In this document: positions 11,960 to 25,270 of the stretch, piece by piece
How positions within the stretch are numbered: position 1 is the stretch's first letter
How the letters are laid out: each line of letters begins with the position of its first letter
DNA from: Poecilobothrus nobilitatus
Lineage: Eukaryota > Arthropoda > Insecta > Diptera > Dolichopodidae
DNA: 64,000 nt
Assembly (NCBI GenBank): GCA_947095535.1
Contig: OX352774.1
Coordinates: forward strand, 3,286,001 to 3,350,000
Reading direction: 5' to 3'
The notes under the pieces: model-generated
Databases searched by the model: none
Seen by the model: the letters and a program-made list of their open reading frames with translations, nothing else
What the model was told of the DNA's origin: nothing
Made by a program: the position numbers and the translations under genes

Positions 11960-14156
11960 CACTTATATCAAACAACTAACCATGGTTTATAATAATAATA
12001 ATAGTAATCAAATCAGATTCAACTTTAAACATCCTTTAATTTTATTAACAACAAACAGATTAACAACAAACTAAACAAACAGATTTTTTGTCAATTGCCA
12101 ATACAAAGGAAATCATTCACAGCAATTAAAAACAGTAAAGTTTAGATAAATGACAATAATTGACAAAAAAAAATAAAAATAATTTTGTCAATCAAAAATT
12201 TGTTATTGTTTTTACCACTTTATCAATATTCCAAATTTTACTTTTTTACACCTTTCATATTTTTAATTGTTATTAATTAAATCTTGTCATTAAATTGAAT
12301 TTACTAAACAGCATCATTTAAGTCTGTAGGTTATGACCCACAAATATATTTTTGTGTGTTAATGACTATCCATTAAAAATCAATAAAAAAAATATTATCA
12401 TTTTCTTTATTTTGAAATGGCATGGTAATAAGACATTAATCTCCTTTTTTTTTCCATTATTTTCTATCCTTACACAAATACAACAAAAATTGTTTAAAAT
12501 ATAAGTGAAACTTTTACAATCACTACACTTTTTTTTTTTGCTCCTTACTCCTTTCCATTATTTATTTAGAGAATAATCATTGTCTTTAATTACAAATCTG
12601 TCCAATGAAGAAGCAGTAACGTCATCAATTATTTATTCTTTCACCTAATCATTTAAACTGAAAAAACAAAAAAAATATATATTAAGGTTCAATAATGTTT
12701 TGAAATCATGAACGATTTACGATTTTGGTATTCCATTCTTTTTCTCAACTTTTCTTTTTTAAATGATTTTTGTTTTTTTAGAAAATCACTAACTACAACG
12801 CCTTTTTCTTGCTTTTTTCTTGTTGTAAGTTTCGCCTAGGCCTACCTTTTTTATGCTCAGGTGGTAAAATTTCATTAAAGTAAATTGAATTGATGACGAA
12901 TTTTATATTTACGTTACCATAAACTATACATTGTATCCTATATGTTAGATTTATAATTAAAAAAATAATGAAATAAAAGTTTAAAGAGATTTCCAAAAGA
13001 TATTAAAAATAATTTTATATGTTACATAGGTACATACATACATTAATATATTATAGATATAAAAAAAAATTTTATTTATTTTATGATGGAAATATTAGAT
13101 AGACCATCAAATCTCGAGCTACCGGAATATCAACAGTATAATATTGGTGTGAATTCCAAAGTTTAAATAGAAAAGGATAAGAAAGGACATTTAAATATTC
13201 AGGAAAAAATAAAGATTTTTCACTTTCCAAAACATTATTAATTAATTTAATTAAGTTTTATCATAATTTGTACCGCATCAACATTACTTAATACAAACCT
13301 GAATCAAAAATGATTAATGTTAAATCAACAAAGTGACAAAAAGTTTTATGAACAGAAGGAAGAAGAAAATGGACTGTATAATTTCTTTATTTCGATTTGT
13401 GAACAATTTTTAGTCATAAAATTAAAACATTTCAAGTTGTATAAGAAATGATTAAGTTGCTTTGATTATAATAATATGTATAATATTTTATCCTAATGTT
13501 GTGAATTCGTTTTGTAGTTTTCCTAAACTTCAGAAATATTTCAAAAAAAAAAAAAAAGGAACAAAACTCATACAGATACACTTCCTTTACCTCATGTTAA
13601 TATAATGATAATTTAAAAACTTTAATGTTTATCTTAGTAACAAAGTTTTTATTGTTGCTGTTTCTTTTCCTATTTTATTTTGTTTTATGTCATCCTTTTG
13701 TTGGACACTACCATCTTCGTCCCTTTATCTACAAAAAAAAAAAAAACAAAAATAAAATATTTTTTTTTTTGATTATAACAAATGGTATAAAAATTATCTT
13801 TGAATTGTTAAATTCTCTTCATTATCCATCTTGGTCTTGTTTTTAATTTTTTTCTTTTTTTTTTTGTCCTTTGGTTTTTGAAAAACAATGAATCAAACTT
13901 GTAAGTTTTTCAGATATATTCAAACCATCACATTCATATATATATACACATTCATATATAAAATTAAATAAGAATTGAAGATAAGACAAGAACACATGAC
14001 ATTTTTATGTAGTTAAGAATATAAAAATTATGAGAAAACTGCTGTAACTTGTCCTTTTTTATTTTATACATAGTTATCCGTTTTCTATTGTCGTTTACAA
14101 TATGGTATAGGTATAAATGGTACCTTTCTAGTTCTTTTACTGATATGGGGATATAT

Positions 14157-14200
<44 letters not shown>

Positions 14201-14884
14201 ATTATTAAAGAAGTTCCAGTTTTTGATTAATGGAATTAGTGATTAGTAGAACAATTACTTAAAAAGGATTCAAGTTTTCGTAGCGTTTCTATATAATATA
14301 TGTTTATGTTTCCTCAAATATATATGTATGAACAAATTTATATGTATGTATTTTATGACATAAACTTTATTTTTTGAAATTTATGTGATTAACAAAAATG
14401 GCGGAAAAAGTTTTGATTTTTTTTTTTTGTTAGTTTGAAAAGTTTTTTTTAGAAAAGTTATTTCTGGAAAATTCAAGATTTTACTATTGTTTGATTTTTT
14501 TTTTTTTTAAAGAAAAGAAAATGACAGGTGATAAAGTCATCAATTTTCAAGAAAATATAGCCATGTCCATTATGGAAAGCATATGGTTTATTATAATGAA
14601 TCTAAATGAAAAATCATTTTGAAAAATTCATAAGTCTGAAAGTGAAGTATTTTTTTTTAAGAAAAATTACTTTTCAAAAACTTTTATAGTTTTTCTGTTA
14701 AAAAAAAAAAAAAATAAAACAAAAGTCTAATATAAACTTACTATTATTTTTATTAATACTTTTAAAAAAGTTCTTAATTTACTTTTTACGATTATTATCC
14801 TTAAAAATCTGTTCGTCTTGAAATTTATTCTAAGAATTTATTTAAAATCTGTTTGTTATAAAACATAGCAATATCAATTTTTGG
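11960..14884. other. AT-rich non-coding stretch with two coding-like islands
   Basis: There is no supported gene. At 12996-12793 on the minus strand an open frame ends in the basic tail PPEHKKGRPRRNLQQEKSKK, containing a GRPR core like an AT-hook. At 13083-13166 on the plus strand a 27-codon frame begins MMEILDRPSNLELPEYQQY and is GC-richer than its flanks, but the opposite strand is also open. A (TA)n microsatellite lies at 14166-14196. Confidence 0.4.
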
Positions 14885-15480
14885 TTTTCCGACGAAACTT
14901 ATTTGATTATCACAAAAAAAAAAAACATTAGAAGATACTTTGTGTGCAGTGATGGTGAGCAAAAATACATCTTGTAGACAAATAAAGTGACCACAGCACA
15001 CCAATTTGATTACAACATCATTGCCGACAACTACAAGCTCACGGTACTTAAGAAATTTCATATACATCGAGACAATCATAAATAACGAAATAAGGTAGAA
15101 ATAAAGCGAAGAATAAACTTATCAAACCGCTGATACTTAGCTCTTTAAAACTTCTATTCCTAAAGTGCAACTGTACAAAACATTCATCCTTTCTGTTCTG
15201 TTGTATAAATCAGAAATTTGGTTACTGCTAAGAGCAAGTGAAAAGGTATTTAGGATATTTTAGAGTGAATTTCTTCGTTGTATTTATGAGTGCATTTTGT
15301 CCAGCTTCGTTGCTTTGTTGAATCTTTGAATCTAAACTTTAAGATGGAAGACGTCGAAAACGACAAAACCTTAGTTAGAGTGATGCAGCATTGACAGAAA
15401 TCACAATGTTTCAGATCTCTAACTGGAGAGAAACTGATTTAGATCGTAAAAAATAGAAAAAAGTGTTGAGTCAGACGAGA
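14885..15480 (+). pseudogene. Relic of RTE-like reverse transcriptase C-terminal region
   Basis: Three degraded reading frames on the plus strand line up in order with the region behind the catalytic core of RTE-type non-LTR reverse transcriptases. Around 15095-15120 the translation reads VEIKRRINLSNR, matching the family motif EIKRRI.LANR. At 15162-15257 it reads KVQLYKTFILSVLLYKSEIW, matching K..LYKTLI.PVLLYGSE.W, followed by SEKVFRIF. Near 15345 comes DGRRRKRQN, like the basic GRRRRGRPK segment. Stops interrupt the frame (for example after VFRIF), so nothing is functional. The catalytic YxDD region itself is not recognisable upstream. The minus-strand open frame at 15079-14825 is antisense to it. 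Confidence 0.75.
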
Positions 15481-18400
15481 ACTTACAAAGTCTGTAGCAT
15501 CCATGAAGTAAGTATATTAATTTAAGTAAGTATAAGTTATATATTAAATCATTTAGTTATAATTTAAATAATTTAATAAATTCCATTCCAAGAGCGTATA
15601 ATATATTTTATAAGTTTTTATAACTTTATTTTGAATTATGACTTATTTAGTATGCAACAAAGCACATGAGAATTACTAGTTTAGTAATGATTTCAAAAAA
15701 TAATATTTATCATTACGGAAAATTTCCTTTTCATTAGAAAATTAAAATCCCCATCAAATTGTATCAAGAAAAAATCTTACAGACCGAAACAATTATTAAA
15801 AATGAATAATTTTTTTTTTTAAATTAAATAAAAGCAATCAATCAAATGCATTACAAATTTAATTTAATAAAATGAAAATAAGGTAAATATTTCCTCTCTA
15901 CAAATTTAAAAATTATTTAACCCGACTTCCATACAACAAAAAAAAACTCTCCAACTCCTTTGAATTAAAAAACAAAAATTCAGATTCCTTTTAATATAAT
16001 AATAATATATTAAGTGCCACCCAATCTCCTCCTAGAACATTTTTTGACATCATAAAAATAATTATTATCTTGAGTAATAAAATAAAGTAACGATTTAACC
16101 AAATATCCTTTATTTAAAATAAAAGTAGTTATAATAAAATAAACAACAAAAATATAAAATTTAAATAGGCTTCATAAAATAAAATTATTTATATCCTGTT
16201 TTTTTTATTCACAAACGATATTTAATTATACAAATACAAAAAAAAAAAACAAAAACAAAAACAAAAAGTAAAAATAGAATAAAAAGTGGTAATCATGTTG
16301 TTATTTAGTTTTTCTCCATTTAAGATTAAAATTTATCATGTGGTGGCTGATAATATTCGCATTAAATATTATTCTTTCCTCCTTCTGCAATGGAATCATG
16401 ATTATTATTATGTATATGCATTCGCATGATATATGAAGTATCCTTTTATTTGTGGTGTTGTATATTATTTTGTACGCACACAATATTAAACATATCAATA
16501 GCAAAACAGAATCAAAATATAAAAATATCATCCTGATTATGTATTGGGTTAAGTTTGGTTTTGGTTTTCATTTTTTGGAAAAATAAGAATTATAGATATC
16601 CTGTGAAATTTTGCGGTCAAATATTGAACAGCAAGAGAGTGGCTTTTGTTTTATATTTTTGGTTTTCTTTTATTTCTGTTTTATCAGTGGATTGGTCAAT
16701 GGATTCGGTCAGAAAAATGTATTTCTTTTTTTTTTTTGTTATGTTTTTTCCGCTGTTGTGGGGTTTAAAATTTCGTAACCATAAAATTTTTGTAAAAATA
16801 TATACCAAAATATAATTTGAGGAATATTAATTATTGAAAATGTTATTTTATTTACAAGAAAAATAAAAAAATACATGAATAAAAAAAAAAAGAATTATAA
16901 AAAAAAAAGGATTGCATTACCTGTAAAGTTTTGTAGTCAATTGAAATTTAATAAATCCGAGAAGAAATGATATTTTTTTTGTGATGGATGTTGAATAAAT
17001 TTAATGTTTGAAATGAAGAAAAAATTTCTCTAATACCTATGTAAAAGTTATTTACTACGACCATTACGACTATTCATTACACCATACTTTAAAACTAGAC
17101 GTTTATACCAACAAAAAAACTCTTAAATTTCAATATTAATCCTTTTATTTTAAGTATTTTTACATAAAATTTTAGTATTTGCAATTCAAAATTTTGTAAT
17201 TGTATTCGTATTTTTTCAATACTATTACATAAATCATGATGAATTTTTTAATGGTGGGATGACAGAATATCCATTTAATTAAAGGCGTTCTGCTTGCGAA
17301 ATATCCATAAAGCCCATAATTAAAAGAAATCAAAATCCGTTGATTTTTGAATTGGAATTAAGATCCACGCTATATTTTTTGATATTGCAAAAAGAGCGTA
17401 TTTATTACCTATTGCTATTACATGTAAAAATCGAACGGAAAGCAATTTTATAGTCAGTTCCCAAATCAGGGTTACAAGTTTTTTTCAACAATATATTACG
17501 ATTTCTTAGTTTAGAACAGTCAAATGACACTAATGCGAAATGAAATACAGTGATATACAGTAAAATGATAATCCAAGCAAATAGAGAAACAGTAAGTGAG
17601 ATTTAGTTAAATGATTTAATCACCACCTTAATTATAATAACTTGTAGCCTTTATTCTTTTTCTTAAAAGGAATTAACGCCCACGTTCGCATGTTTTGCTG
17701 GAGTTCTGACATTGCACCATTTTAAAAATTGGAGCAATGCAAAAAAATTAAAAAAACAAAAATTAAATTATCATCGCGTCACCCAATAAAAATCTTTTCA
17801 ATATCATGAATGGATTTTTATTTAAGAAAGTAAAGAACTACAATCTTACCGTATCAACATTTTTTAATTTAATTTGACAATAATTAACTTAAAAATTTTG
17901 ATTTAAATAGAATTTTATTTAGATTAAAAAGATCTTATCAAAACTGTTAAAATATATTTAAGAAAACTCAAACTTAAAATAAAAAACACTTCATTATTAA
18001 TTGGCCCTAAAGGAAAATAACCATTTCCAACACTTTCTTAATACAATTACCTAAAGATAAATTTCTTTCAACCCAAAATAAAATATAATTTTCTTTCTTT
18101 TCAAACATATTTCATGAAATCCTTGCATAATTGTCTTTAAATCAGCTTTTTTAACTTCTCTACCCAATTTTTTAAAATTAAAAATGGAAAATTCCTTAGA
18201 AAGAACTCTTATGCAATATATACAGAAAGGCAACTTTCACCCTTGCTTGTTTTTGTTTTTTTTTGACGAAAATGAAAAATTAACAAATCCTTTTTGTTAC
18301 AAAATCTTTTAAACGCGCCCTAATCAATAATCTCAAATCAAGTTAAGTTATAAAATCGAGGGGGACTTACAAAACAAGTTATGTACATACCCCTTCTTTA

Positions 18401-19779
18401 AGATAAATAAAAAAATTATGCACTGTCACATTGTTGCACTGCTAAAAAAAAATGTCTTCTTTAATACCAGTCAATTTAGACAAAGCCTTTCAAAAACAAA
18501 AAAAAATAATTTCTTGTTTTTAAAGAAAAAAATTTGAAATTATTGAATCCTGCTAAACAATAACAACATGAGACTTCCCCTTGTCTTATAAGACAATCAT
18601 AAAAGTCAATTAAAAATATTTTTTTCTTTATTTAAATTGTAGTTATTTTGTTGTTATTTTAAAAATAAGAAAAAAATATCTAATCATCCATTTACTAATA
18701 CCAACCAAATTTGGATTTTGTTATTTTTACCCTTACTCAATTTAACTTTTTTTTTTTGAAAAAGCCGTACTGTACTCCACAATGGTTTTATCCTTTTAAA
18801 AATTGCCGCGCATAATTTTATTCATAGGATAATGTTAGTTTTTTTTTCATTTGCTCTTTTTTTTTTAATATTCTTTTAGCCCTTATGAATTTCATTAGCA
18901 TTTAAACGAATCCTTTAATGTTACATCAGCAGGACATTTTCTTATTAAAATAATCAATCGCTTAAAGATGGTTATCAGACACAATTGCTAAAAGCAAAAA
19001 AAAAAGTGTCAAATGGCGGAAACGTTTTTCTTCTAAAAATTTTGTTTTATACAAACAGCAGATTTTTATTGTTGATATATTTATTATACACGTAAACTTA
19101 CAGGAAACTTAAAAATAGCCATGACATAAGTTTAAAAATTTGGAAATTGGAAAAATATGAGAATTCTGTACATTTTTGCATCCCTCACATTATATTATAG
19201 TTAACAAGAAACGAGTGCTTCATTAACGAAAACGTAAGGACATGGTCTTTTGAATTTATTCTGTTCCCTATACCATAAAACGTAACTAAATAATCCTTCT
19301 TCCGTTATTTAAAGAATGACATGATGCGTGACGTATTAGAAAATCTCCCTAATCACAAGGATATTAAGGAATATAAAATAGATTTTTATATTTCCTTGCA
19401 TTTTTTTTTTAGCAAAGAAAAATATATACAGAATTATCTATGTATAAAGTGTATGCGCTTCATGTTAAATTTTATGCTTTTGTTTCAATAATTTTAAATA
19501 TTTTTTTATTATAGCAAAACCAAATTCCTTACAGTTTCTTTTTCTATACAACTTATTATTCCAATGTAGAAGGAGTGCAATGAAAAAATTCTTTAAATAG
19601 GGTAGGAATTTTTTCTTAGAGGGAAAATGCATAATTTTTTCATATATCGCTTCTTATCCCTGCGCTATTCTTCAAATTTGTAATTATGAGTTTTTTAATT
19701 TTTGTACAAGCTTCCTACTTTGTTAGGAATGAAAGTATTTTTATGAGAATTTTTTATACTGTAGTTTGAAAATACAAAA
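15481..19779. other. AT-rich non-coding stretch
   Basis: Nothing gene-like or repeat-like stands out. At 16555-16815 both strands carry overlapping open frames of 63-86 codons with hydrophobic, low-complexity translations; these are most simply chance. Confidence 0.6.
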
Positions 19780-20610
19780 AACAAGGTAGAATGTAAACCA
19801 ACGGTTTTTAAAAGCGCACATTTCCAAAACTCAATACAAACCTTTTAGAATTGTGACTTGCACAAAAATTTTAAAATTTCATGTAATAAGAATAAAAGTG
19901 AAAATAGGACATTTTTGAAATTTTGAGAAGCCGTAAGTCCGGAATCCTATATAACTAAGAAAATCCGTTAACACACGTAAAAATATATTATTGTAGCTTT
20001 AATTTTTATATCTTGCAGAAGTGAAATGTTTACACTTTCCTAAGTTACAGGTGTTTAAAAATAGCAAATTTTCAATTTTTAAGCCCTAATAGCTCATAAA
20101 CAGGGGGTGGTCCAAAAAAATTTTCTGAGCAAACTTATACTAATTCTAGAAGTTCTTTCTTGCCTCAAAATTTCAAGCCTCTATCTGAAAGCGTGCCGGA
20201 GTTATGAAAGTAGAAAAATGATGCAAAATTTGGTTTTCACATAACGGTAAATTTAAATACTAAATTTAAAAAAATTGTATAATTTTGATATTAATTTACA
20301 AAGATAAAAGAAATACCTGTCGAATGACGTTTTCAGATTGGAAAAATCTTAACAAGAACATAAGATATATGCATTTAAAAGTAGGGCTTTTTCAAAGTTT
20401 GTGGGGCTGTAGCTCCGTAATGGAGGGGCCTACATGAAAAAGTTGTTCCACAAAATTATTTTTTTTATGAGATCTATCCATGGTTAAAATTTTTTTACCC
20501 TATCTTTAACGGTGTAGAAGTTTTGTAAACAGACGGACGGACGGACGGACGGACAGAGTGAAACTAATAAGCACATTTTTTCAAAATTTTTTTGGAAATG
20601 TGCTAAAAAG
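19780..20610 (-). mobile_element. HINE/DINE-1-like element, family B, copy 1
   Basis: On the minus strand it starts TTTTTAGCACATTTCCAAAA, with an inverted GCACATTT/AAATGTGC pair. It then has TTTCACTCTGTCC and (GTCC)n (20532-20554 on the plus strand), a body with the recurrent GGAGCTACAGCCCC, the subterminal TTTTGGAAATGTGCGCTTTT, a stem-loop AAACC/GGTTT and the end CATTCTACCTTGT. This is the same architecture as family A with different terminal sequence. It is non-coding, about 0.83 kb. Confidence 0.8.
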
Positions 20611-22289
20611 GCAAATATATTTTAAAAGGGGAGAACTATGATATTGTCGACCCAGTAACAATAATTTAAAAAAAATAAGTAAAGTCATCATCAAAATATA
20701 AACAGTTCTAGAATTAAAAATTTAGGATTTTGAAAATGAATTTAAAGTTAATCTGATACGTATAAAAAAAATCTTAAAGTCTTTATTTGAAAGTTCCAGA
20801 ACCACTAATTGACTTAGCTTACATGAAGCGCATTTCAAAATACAATACTTTTCTAAAGAAAACAAAAATGCATACAAGATCTTTACTGACGTTTAAAAAT
20901 AATATAATGGCAATTTAAATTCAACATTAAATCAATATAATAATAGCAATAATATTAATAATAATACTAATAATAGCTTTTACAGTCACAACAGATATAC
21001 TTTCAACTATAGTATACCTCATGCAGAAAGATTTAATGTACACTACTACATGTTGTAACCGTTGATGGCTTCGTCACTGATAACAAAATACTAAAATAGT
21101 AATAATACTATGCAGATTTATTTTTCATTTACACTCCCATTCCTCAATTTAATGTTTGTGGATCCTTGTCCTATCCTCTCTCTTTCTCCCTACTCTTAGC
21201 CAATATACTGCGTTAACGCTTAGCGGTACATCCTATTATATTGAATAAGGGAAGAATTAAGTGTATTATCAGTAAGAAACTGACACTACGTAGGAGGGTG
21301 TCTTTGCAAAATTACCACCTTCCTTAAAAAAACAGAAATTAAACTCAAATTTATGTTAAGATTTTAATCATTAAATTATTATAAAACTTATAAATGTGTA
21401 TTAGAAACGGAAATACAAATTTCTCATATGTAAATAATTATAATGTCAACTAAACGAAAAGAATTTTACACAACTATGCAGTTGTTGTAACTCAAGGATT
21501 ACATTAAGTGATTACAAAACTATAATATGATGTATAAAAAGGGCGATGAAGGAAAATAAAATATAAAAAAAAAATAAAAAATGCCTACACACACAAGAAT
21601 TATTCACAACCATGAACCAATCTTTAATATTAATATAAATATTTTTTAATAAAATTTTCGCCTAATAAAATAAAAAATATTTTTTTTTTTTAATTAAATT
21701 TTTTAATAATTTACAGTTCAGCAAATTGCATTCCATCTAGTTTAGGTTTGAAACAATTTACTTCTAGGTTAGAATACCTATTAAATTAAATTTAAAAATA
21801 TTTTTTAAACTTCATTGATTTTTCAAGTGTATTTCAATATTTTTTAAACTAAAAAATAAACCTAATAAAATTTTAGAAACAAAATTATTTATTTATGAGA
21901 AAACTTTAAGATTTTCCAGATGTTTTTTAATAAATATTTAATAAGTATTTCTAAAAATCTCAATCCATTGAAAAATAAGATTAGAAAAAACTAAAAACTT
22001 TAAATAAATTTTTACTAACTGTAATTAAGGTTAGAATTCTATTAATAAGATAATCTTACTTATAGTTTTTCAATTAAAAGCAGTTAAAAATTTTCTTGAA
22101 TAAGTTAATATACGATATTGTAAACGAATGAAAACTCTGTTCGAACATATTTATGTAAGGTTTTGAAGGATGAAGTATAGAAATTTGAGAAAATGTTAAA
22201 TTAACTTCCTATATTAATATATTGAACACCCCCAAAAAGGAAATGACTCCGAAATACAATTTTGCAAAAAAATGTATGATAAAACTAAG
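20611..22289. other. AT-rich non-coding stretch, GC-richer island at 21000-21330
   Basis: There is no supported gene. The segment 21000-21330 is less AT-rich than its surroundings and contains CTTCGTCACTGATAAC and GCGTTAACGCTTAGCGG. I could not match it to a family or find a sustained reading frame. Confidence 0.5.
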
Positions 22290-22970
22290 TACCAAGAGAA
22301 AGAGTGGAGTAATGGCTCTGTCAGCTATGCTCTTGGACAACATAAGTATTAAAATGCTTTACTGATGGTTAAAAAGCATCGAAAAAAATTGGATAAAGGA
22401 CCAGGAACCAAATACTTAGATTCATTGGGGAAATTCCCTATCATATTGCAAGCTAAAATGTATGCAATTGAATGGTGCATACAATAAAACCTCGATAGAG
22501 CATATAGAAATAGAGAAATAGCTATTCTATCAGACAGCCAATCAGCCATAAAGAACTCACAAGTAATTAAATCGTAATTACTGACTTAAACTATTACTGG
22601 AAAAAATAAGCTAAAATCATATAGGATTCTTTAAAAATAAACTGAGAATTTTAACATGTTCTTAAGTAAACATGACACTTAAAGTAAACTGGAAAAGAAA
22701 ATGACGGTACATGCAGATTCTATCAAGAAAAAGAGGAAACTCCAGGTTACATACTCAAAAACTGCGGAGGTCTACTACGAGCAAGATATGTGCATCTAGG
22801 AGCATATTGCTTTGCCGTGGATGAATTGCTAGCAATAAAAGTCTTTATTTTCTTAGAGACAGTAGAGCTGACATAAGTGGAGGCAAGATCTACAACATGT
22901 AGTAACAGGAGGACCACATAGACCTACATTAAAAGGTCCCATACCTCTTAAATAAATCTAATCAAATCTA
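22290..22970 (+). pseudogene. Relic of non-LTR retrotransposon: RNase H and C-terminal zinc finger
   Basis: The plus strand holds broken frames of a non-LTR polyprotein tail. FTDG at 22358-22369 is the first RNase H motif (usual YTDGSK), followed at once by a stop. At 22392-22577 the frame reads KGPGTKYLDSLGKFPIILQA, then KMYAIEW and NLDRAYRNREIAILSDSQSA. ILSDSQSA is the RNase H aspartate motif, and KMYAI replaces the usual AEVYAI, so the catalytic Glu is Lys. At 22712-22876 the frame reads CRFYQEKEETPGYILKNC, the tail zinc finger CRFC.EE.ET..HIL..C with one Cys and the His changed to Tyr. The order and motifs are typical of insect I/Jockey-group non-LTR elements with RNase H. It is inactive. 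Confidence 0.85.
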
Positions 22971-23393
22971 ATATATTTGAAGAGATATGATTTTTTTTTA
23001 AACACATACACGACATATATAAATATATTATATATTAATAGCTTTCATTTCATGAAACTATTTAACATTTAACAAAATAATCCGGCCAACTCTCGGTATT
23101 CCTGGTAGTCAAAAAATATTTAAATAACATAATAAAAGATAAGTTTTGAGATGCATGTTAAAAAATCAAAAATAAGACGCGCGTAATAAATGGTATTCTC
23201 TCATTAAAGGTATCAAAGTTAAAATAATGGCATTGAAACAGTTATTTTATAAAGAAAACGATTTACTTAGGATTTCAAAATAAAATGGAGGCAGCATGAT
23301 GACATAATATATAACCCGAACTCCCATTATATATTATTCTGTTTTCTAATAATGTTTCCTTTTATACAGCCTAATTTTTTAGAGAGCGCCACG

Positions 23394-24072
23394 AAATGCC
23401 AAAAAAAATATCTAAAATGTCAAAATTCCAAAAAAAAAATTCTAAATTCCAAAATCCCAAAATTTCAAAATCCTAAATTCCAAAATCCCAAAATCCCAAA
23501 TTCCAAAATCCCAAAATACTAAAGCAGTTTTGAAATTATAGTTCGTTTCATAATTCAAATTCTGAATTAGGAGGGATTTTAGAGTTGGATTCAAAGTCAG
23601 GATTGCCGCTTTTTACAGAATATGTATAAATATGTATATGCCAAATTCTGAATTAGGAGGGATCTTAGAGTTGGTTTCAAAATCAGAATTTCAATAATTT
23701 TTTCAGCGGGGGTTCTCTTTATACTATTATAAGATTTTATTGTTGAAACATACATGTAAGAAAAAATAATTCGATGAGATTTTATAGTTGGGTTCAAAGC
23801 CATGATTGCCGCTTTTTCCAGAATATGTATATATATATATAACAAATTCTGAATTGGGAGGGATTTTAGAGTTAGTTACAAAAATTAGGGTTTTAATAAT
23901 TAAATCGACATCTGAAATTAAAAAATTCAAAACGAATTATGATAACGAAAGTATTTGGGATTTTGTTTGTAATTTTGGGATTTTGATATTTGGGATTTTG
24001 GTATTTTGGGATTTTGAATTTTGAGATTTTGCGTTTTTGTATTTGGGATTTTATATTTGGGATTTTGTGGTC
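23394..24072. repeat. Fold-back repeat with CCCAAAAT arms
   Basis: The left arm (23394-23525) is a degenerate array of AAATTCCAAAATCCC. The right arm (23953-24070) is its reverse complement, TTTGGGATTTTGTATT. Between them is a repeated unit with AATTCTGAATTAGGAGGGAT at 23560, 23644 and (as TTGGGAGGG) 23845. GATTGCCGCTTTTT and an (AT)n run recur between the units. A related, rearranged copy is at 51280-51910 and a fragment at about 42770-42800. Translations such as KIPKYQNPKYQNPK on the minus strand are simply the array. Confidence 0.75.
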
Positions 24073-24500
24073 AACCCATCTTTTAACAAAAAACATTTTT
24101 CGTTCACTAGCAAACAGCGGCGGTAACACAACTTGAAAGTAGGCGGCTTAATTGCTGCAAGCTTTTCTGAATTCATTTCTAAATTATAACGATTTGATAA
24201 ATAATGAACATAAAATTTTAGCGTTAAATTCTATTTTTTTACTATGTTAAAATTTTAATAAATTCCAGATAAATTGGTATAAAAGTGGTATAAAAATATG
24301 CTTATAAACATAAAAAGTATATTCTGTTACAGATTCTCAAATATAATCATCCCTTGTCTAAACATGCTAATTAGAAATAAAATGCCACATTAGCTGTCAA
24401 ATTTTTAAACTATACTATCTAAACTCTTCTTGCGAATATTCTTCCGATTTCGAAAATATTGATTAACTATTAATTTTTTGTATATAAATTTTTCAAAAAA

Positions 24501-25270
24501 AAACAAGTAAAAGTAACAGTAAGTCGATGCAACCGACTTATTTATACCCTACACCTAAAAAATTCAAATTAAATTAAAAATCCATAAGTTATATTTTAGT
24601 TAGGTATTTAATATAACTAAGCTAAAAAAATAAATTCTTTTACAACCTTTGTACAAAATTTCAGATTTCTATCTTTATTAAATTCGAAAATATACTTGTT
24701 AGGTCTTGGGAAGTGTGTGAAGGCACGCGGACCACCACCCCAATTCATCTCAAATTTTAGAGACATCAACAGGGTAGAACATTCTTATATCAAATTTCAA
24801 GTTTATATATTTATTAATTTTGAAGATATGCTTGTTTGGTCTTGGGAGTTGTGTGGCAGATACCCGAACAACCATTCTAATTCATCTTAAATTTTGGACA
24901 AATCAGGGATTCAGGAAACAACACCCTTGTACCAAATTTGAAGTTTCTGTCTTTATTAATTTCGAAGATATGCTTGTTCGGTTTTGGGAGTTGTATGGGA
25001 GGTACTTCAACGCATAGCCCGATGTCGCCCATTTACAATCCCCGCCTTACCTTAGCCATTGTTAACCTACAGTATAAATTTCATCAAGATAGCATAATTA
25101 TTTTTTGAGTGATCTGCGTACGGACGGACGGACGGACATCGCTAAATCGACTCAGGAGGTGATCCTGATTCAGAATATATATACATGTCTATATCTAACT
25201 CGCTTCCTTTTGGTGGTAACAAACACCATACCAAAGTTAATATACCCTATACTTAATGTGTAGGGTATAA
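24501..25270 (-). mobile_element. HINE/DINE-1-like element, family C
   Basis: On the minus strand the element starts TTATACCCTACACATTAAG, forming a palindrome with ATAGGGTATAT. It has (GTCC)n (25120-25138 on the plus strand) next to GTCGATTTAGCGATG, a body with three tandem ~138-bp units (24660-25020), and the subterminal GTGTAGGGTATAAATAA. It then has a 6-bp stem-loop AAGTCG/CGACTT (24521-24539) and the end TTACTTGTTT. This family has ends most like those of the fly DINE-1 elements I recall. It is non-coding, about 0.77 kb. Confidence 0.8.

Noticed and set aside
14825..15079. 84-codon minus-strand frame
   Set aside because: It is antisense to the RTE-like reverse-transcriptase relic on the plus strand and has no features of its own.
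16555..16815. Overlapping open frames on both strands
   Set aside because: Both are hydrophobic or Lys-rich readings of AT-rich DNA, have no motif, and lack GC or codon signal.
23893..24129. Minus-strand frame with KIPKYQNPKYQNPK
   Set aside because: It is translation of the CCCAAAAT arm of the fold-back repeat.
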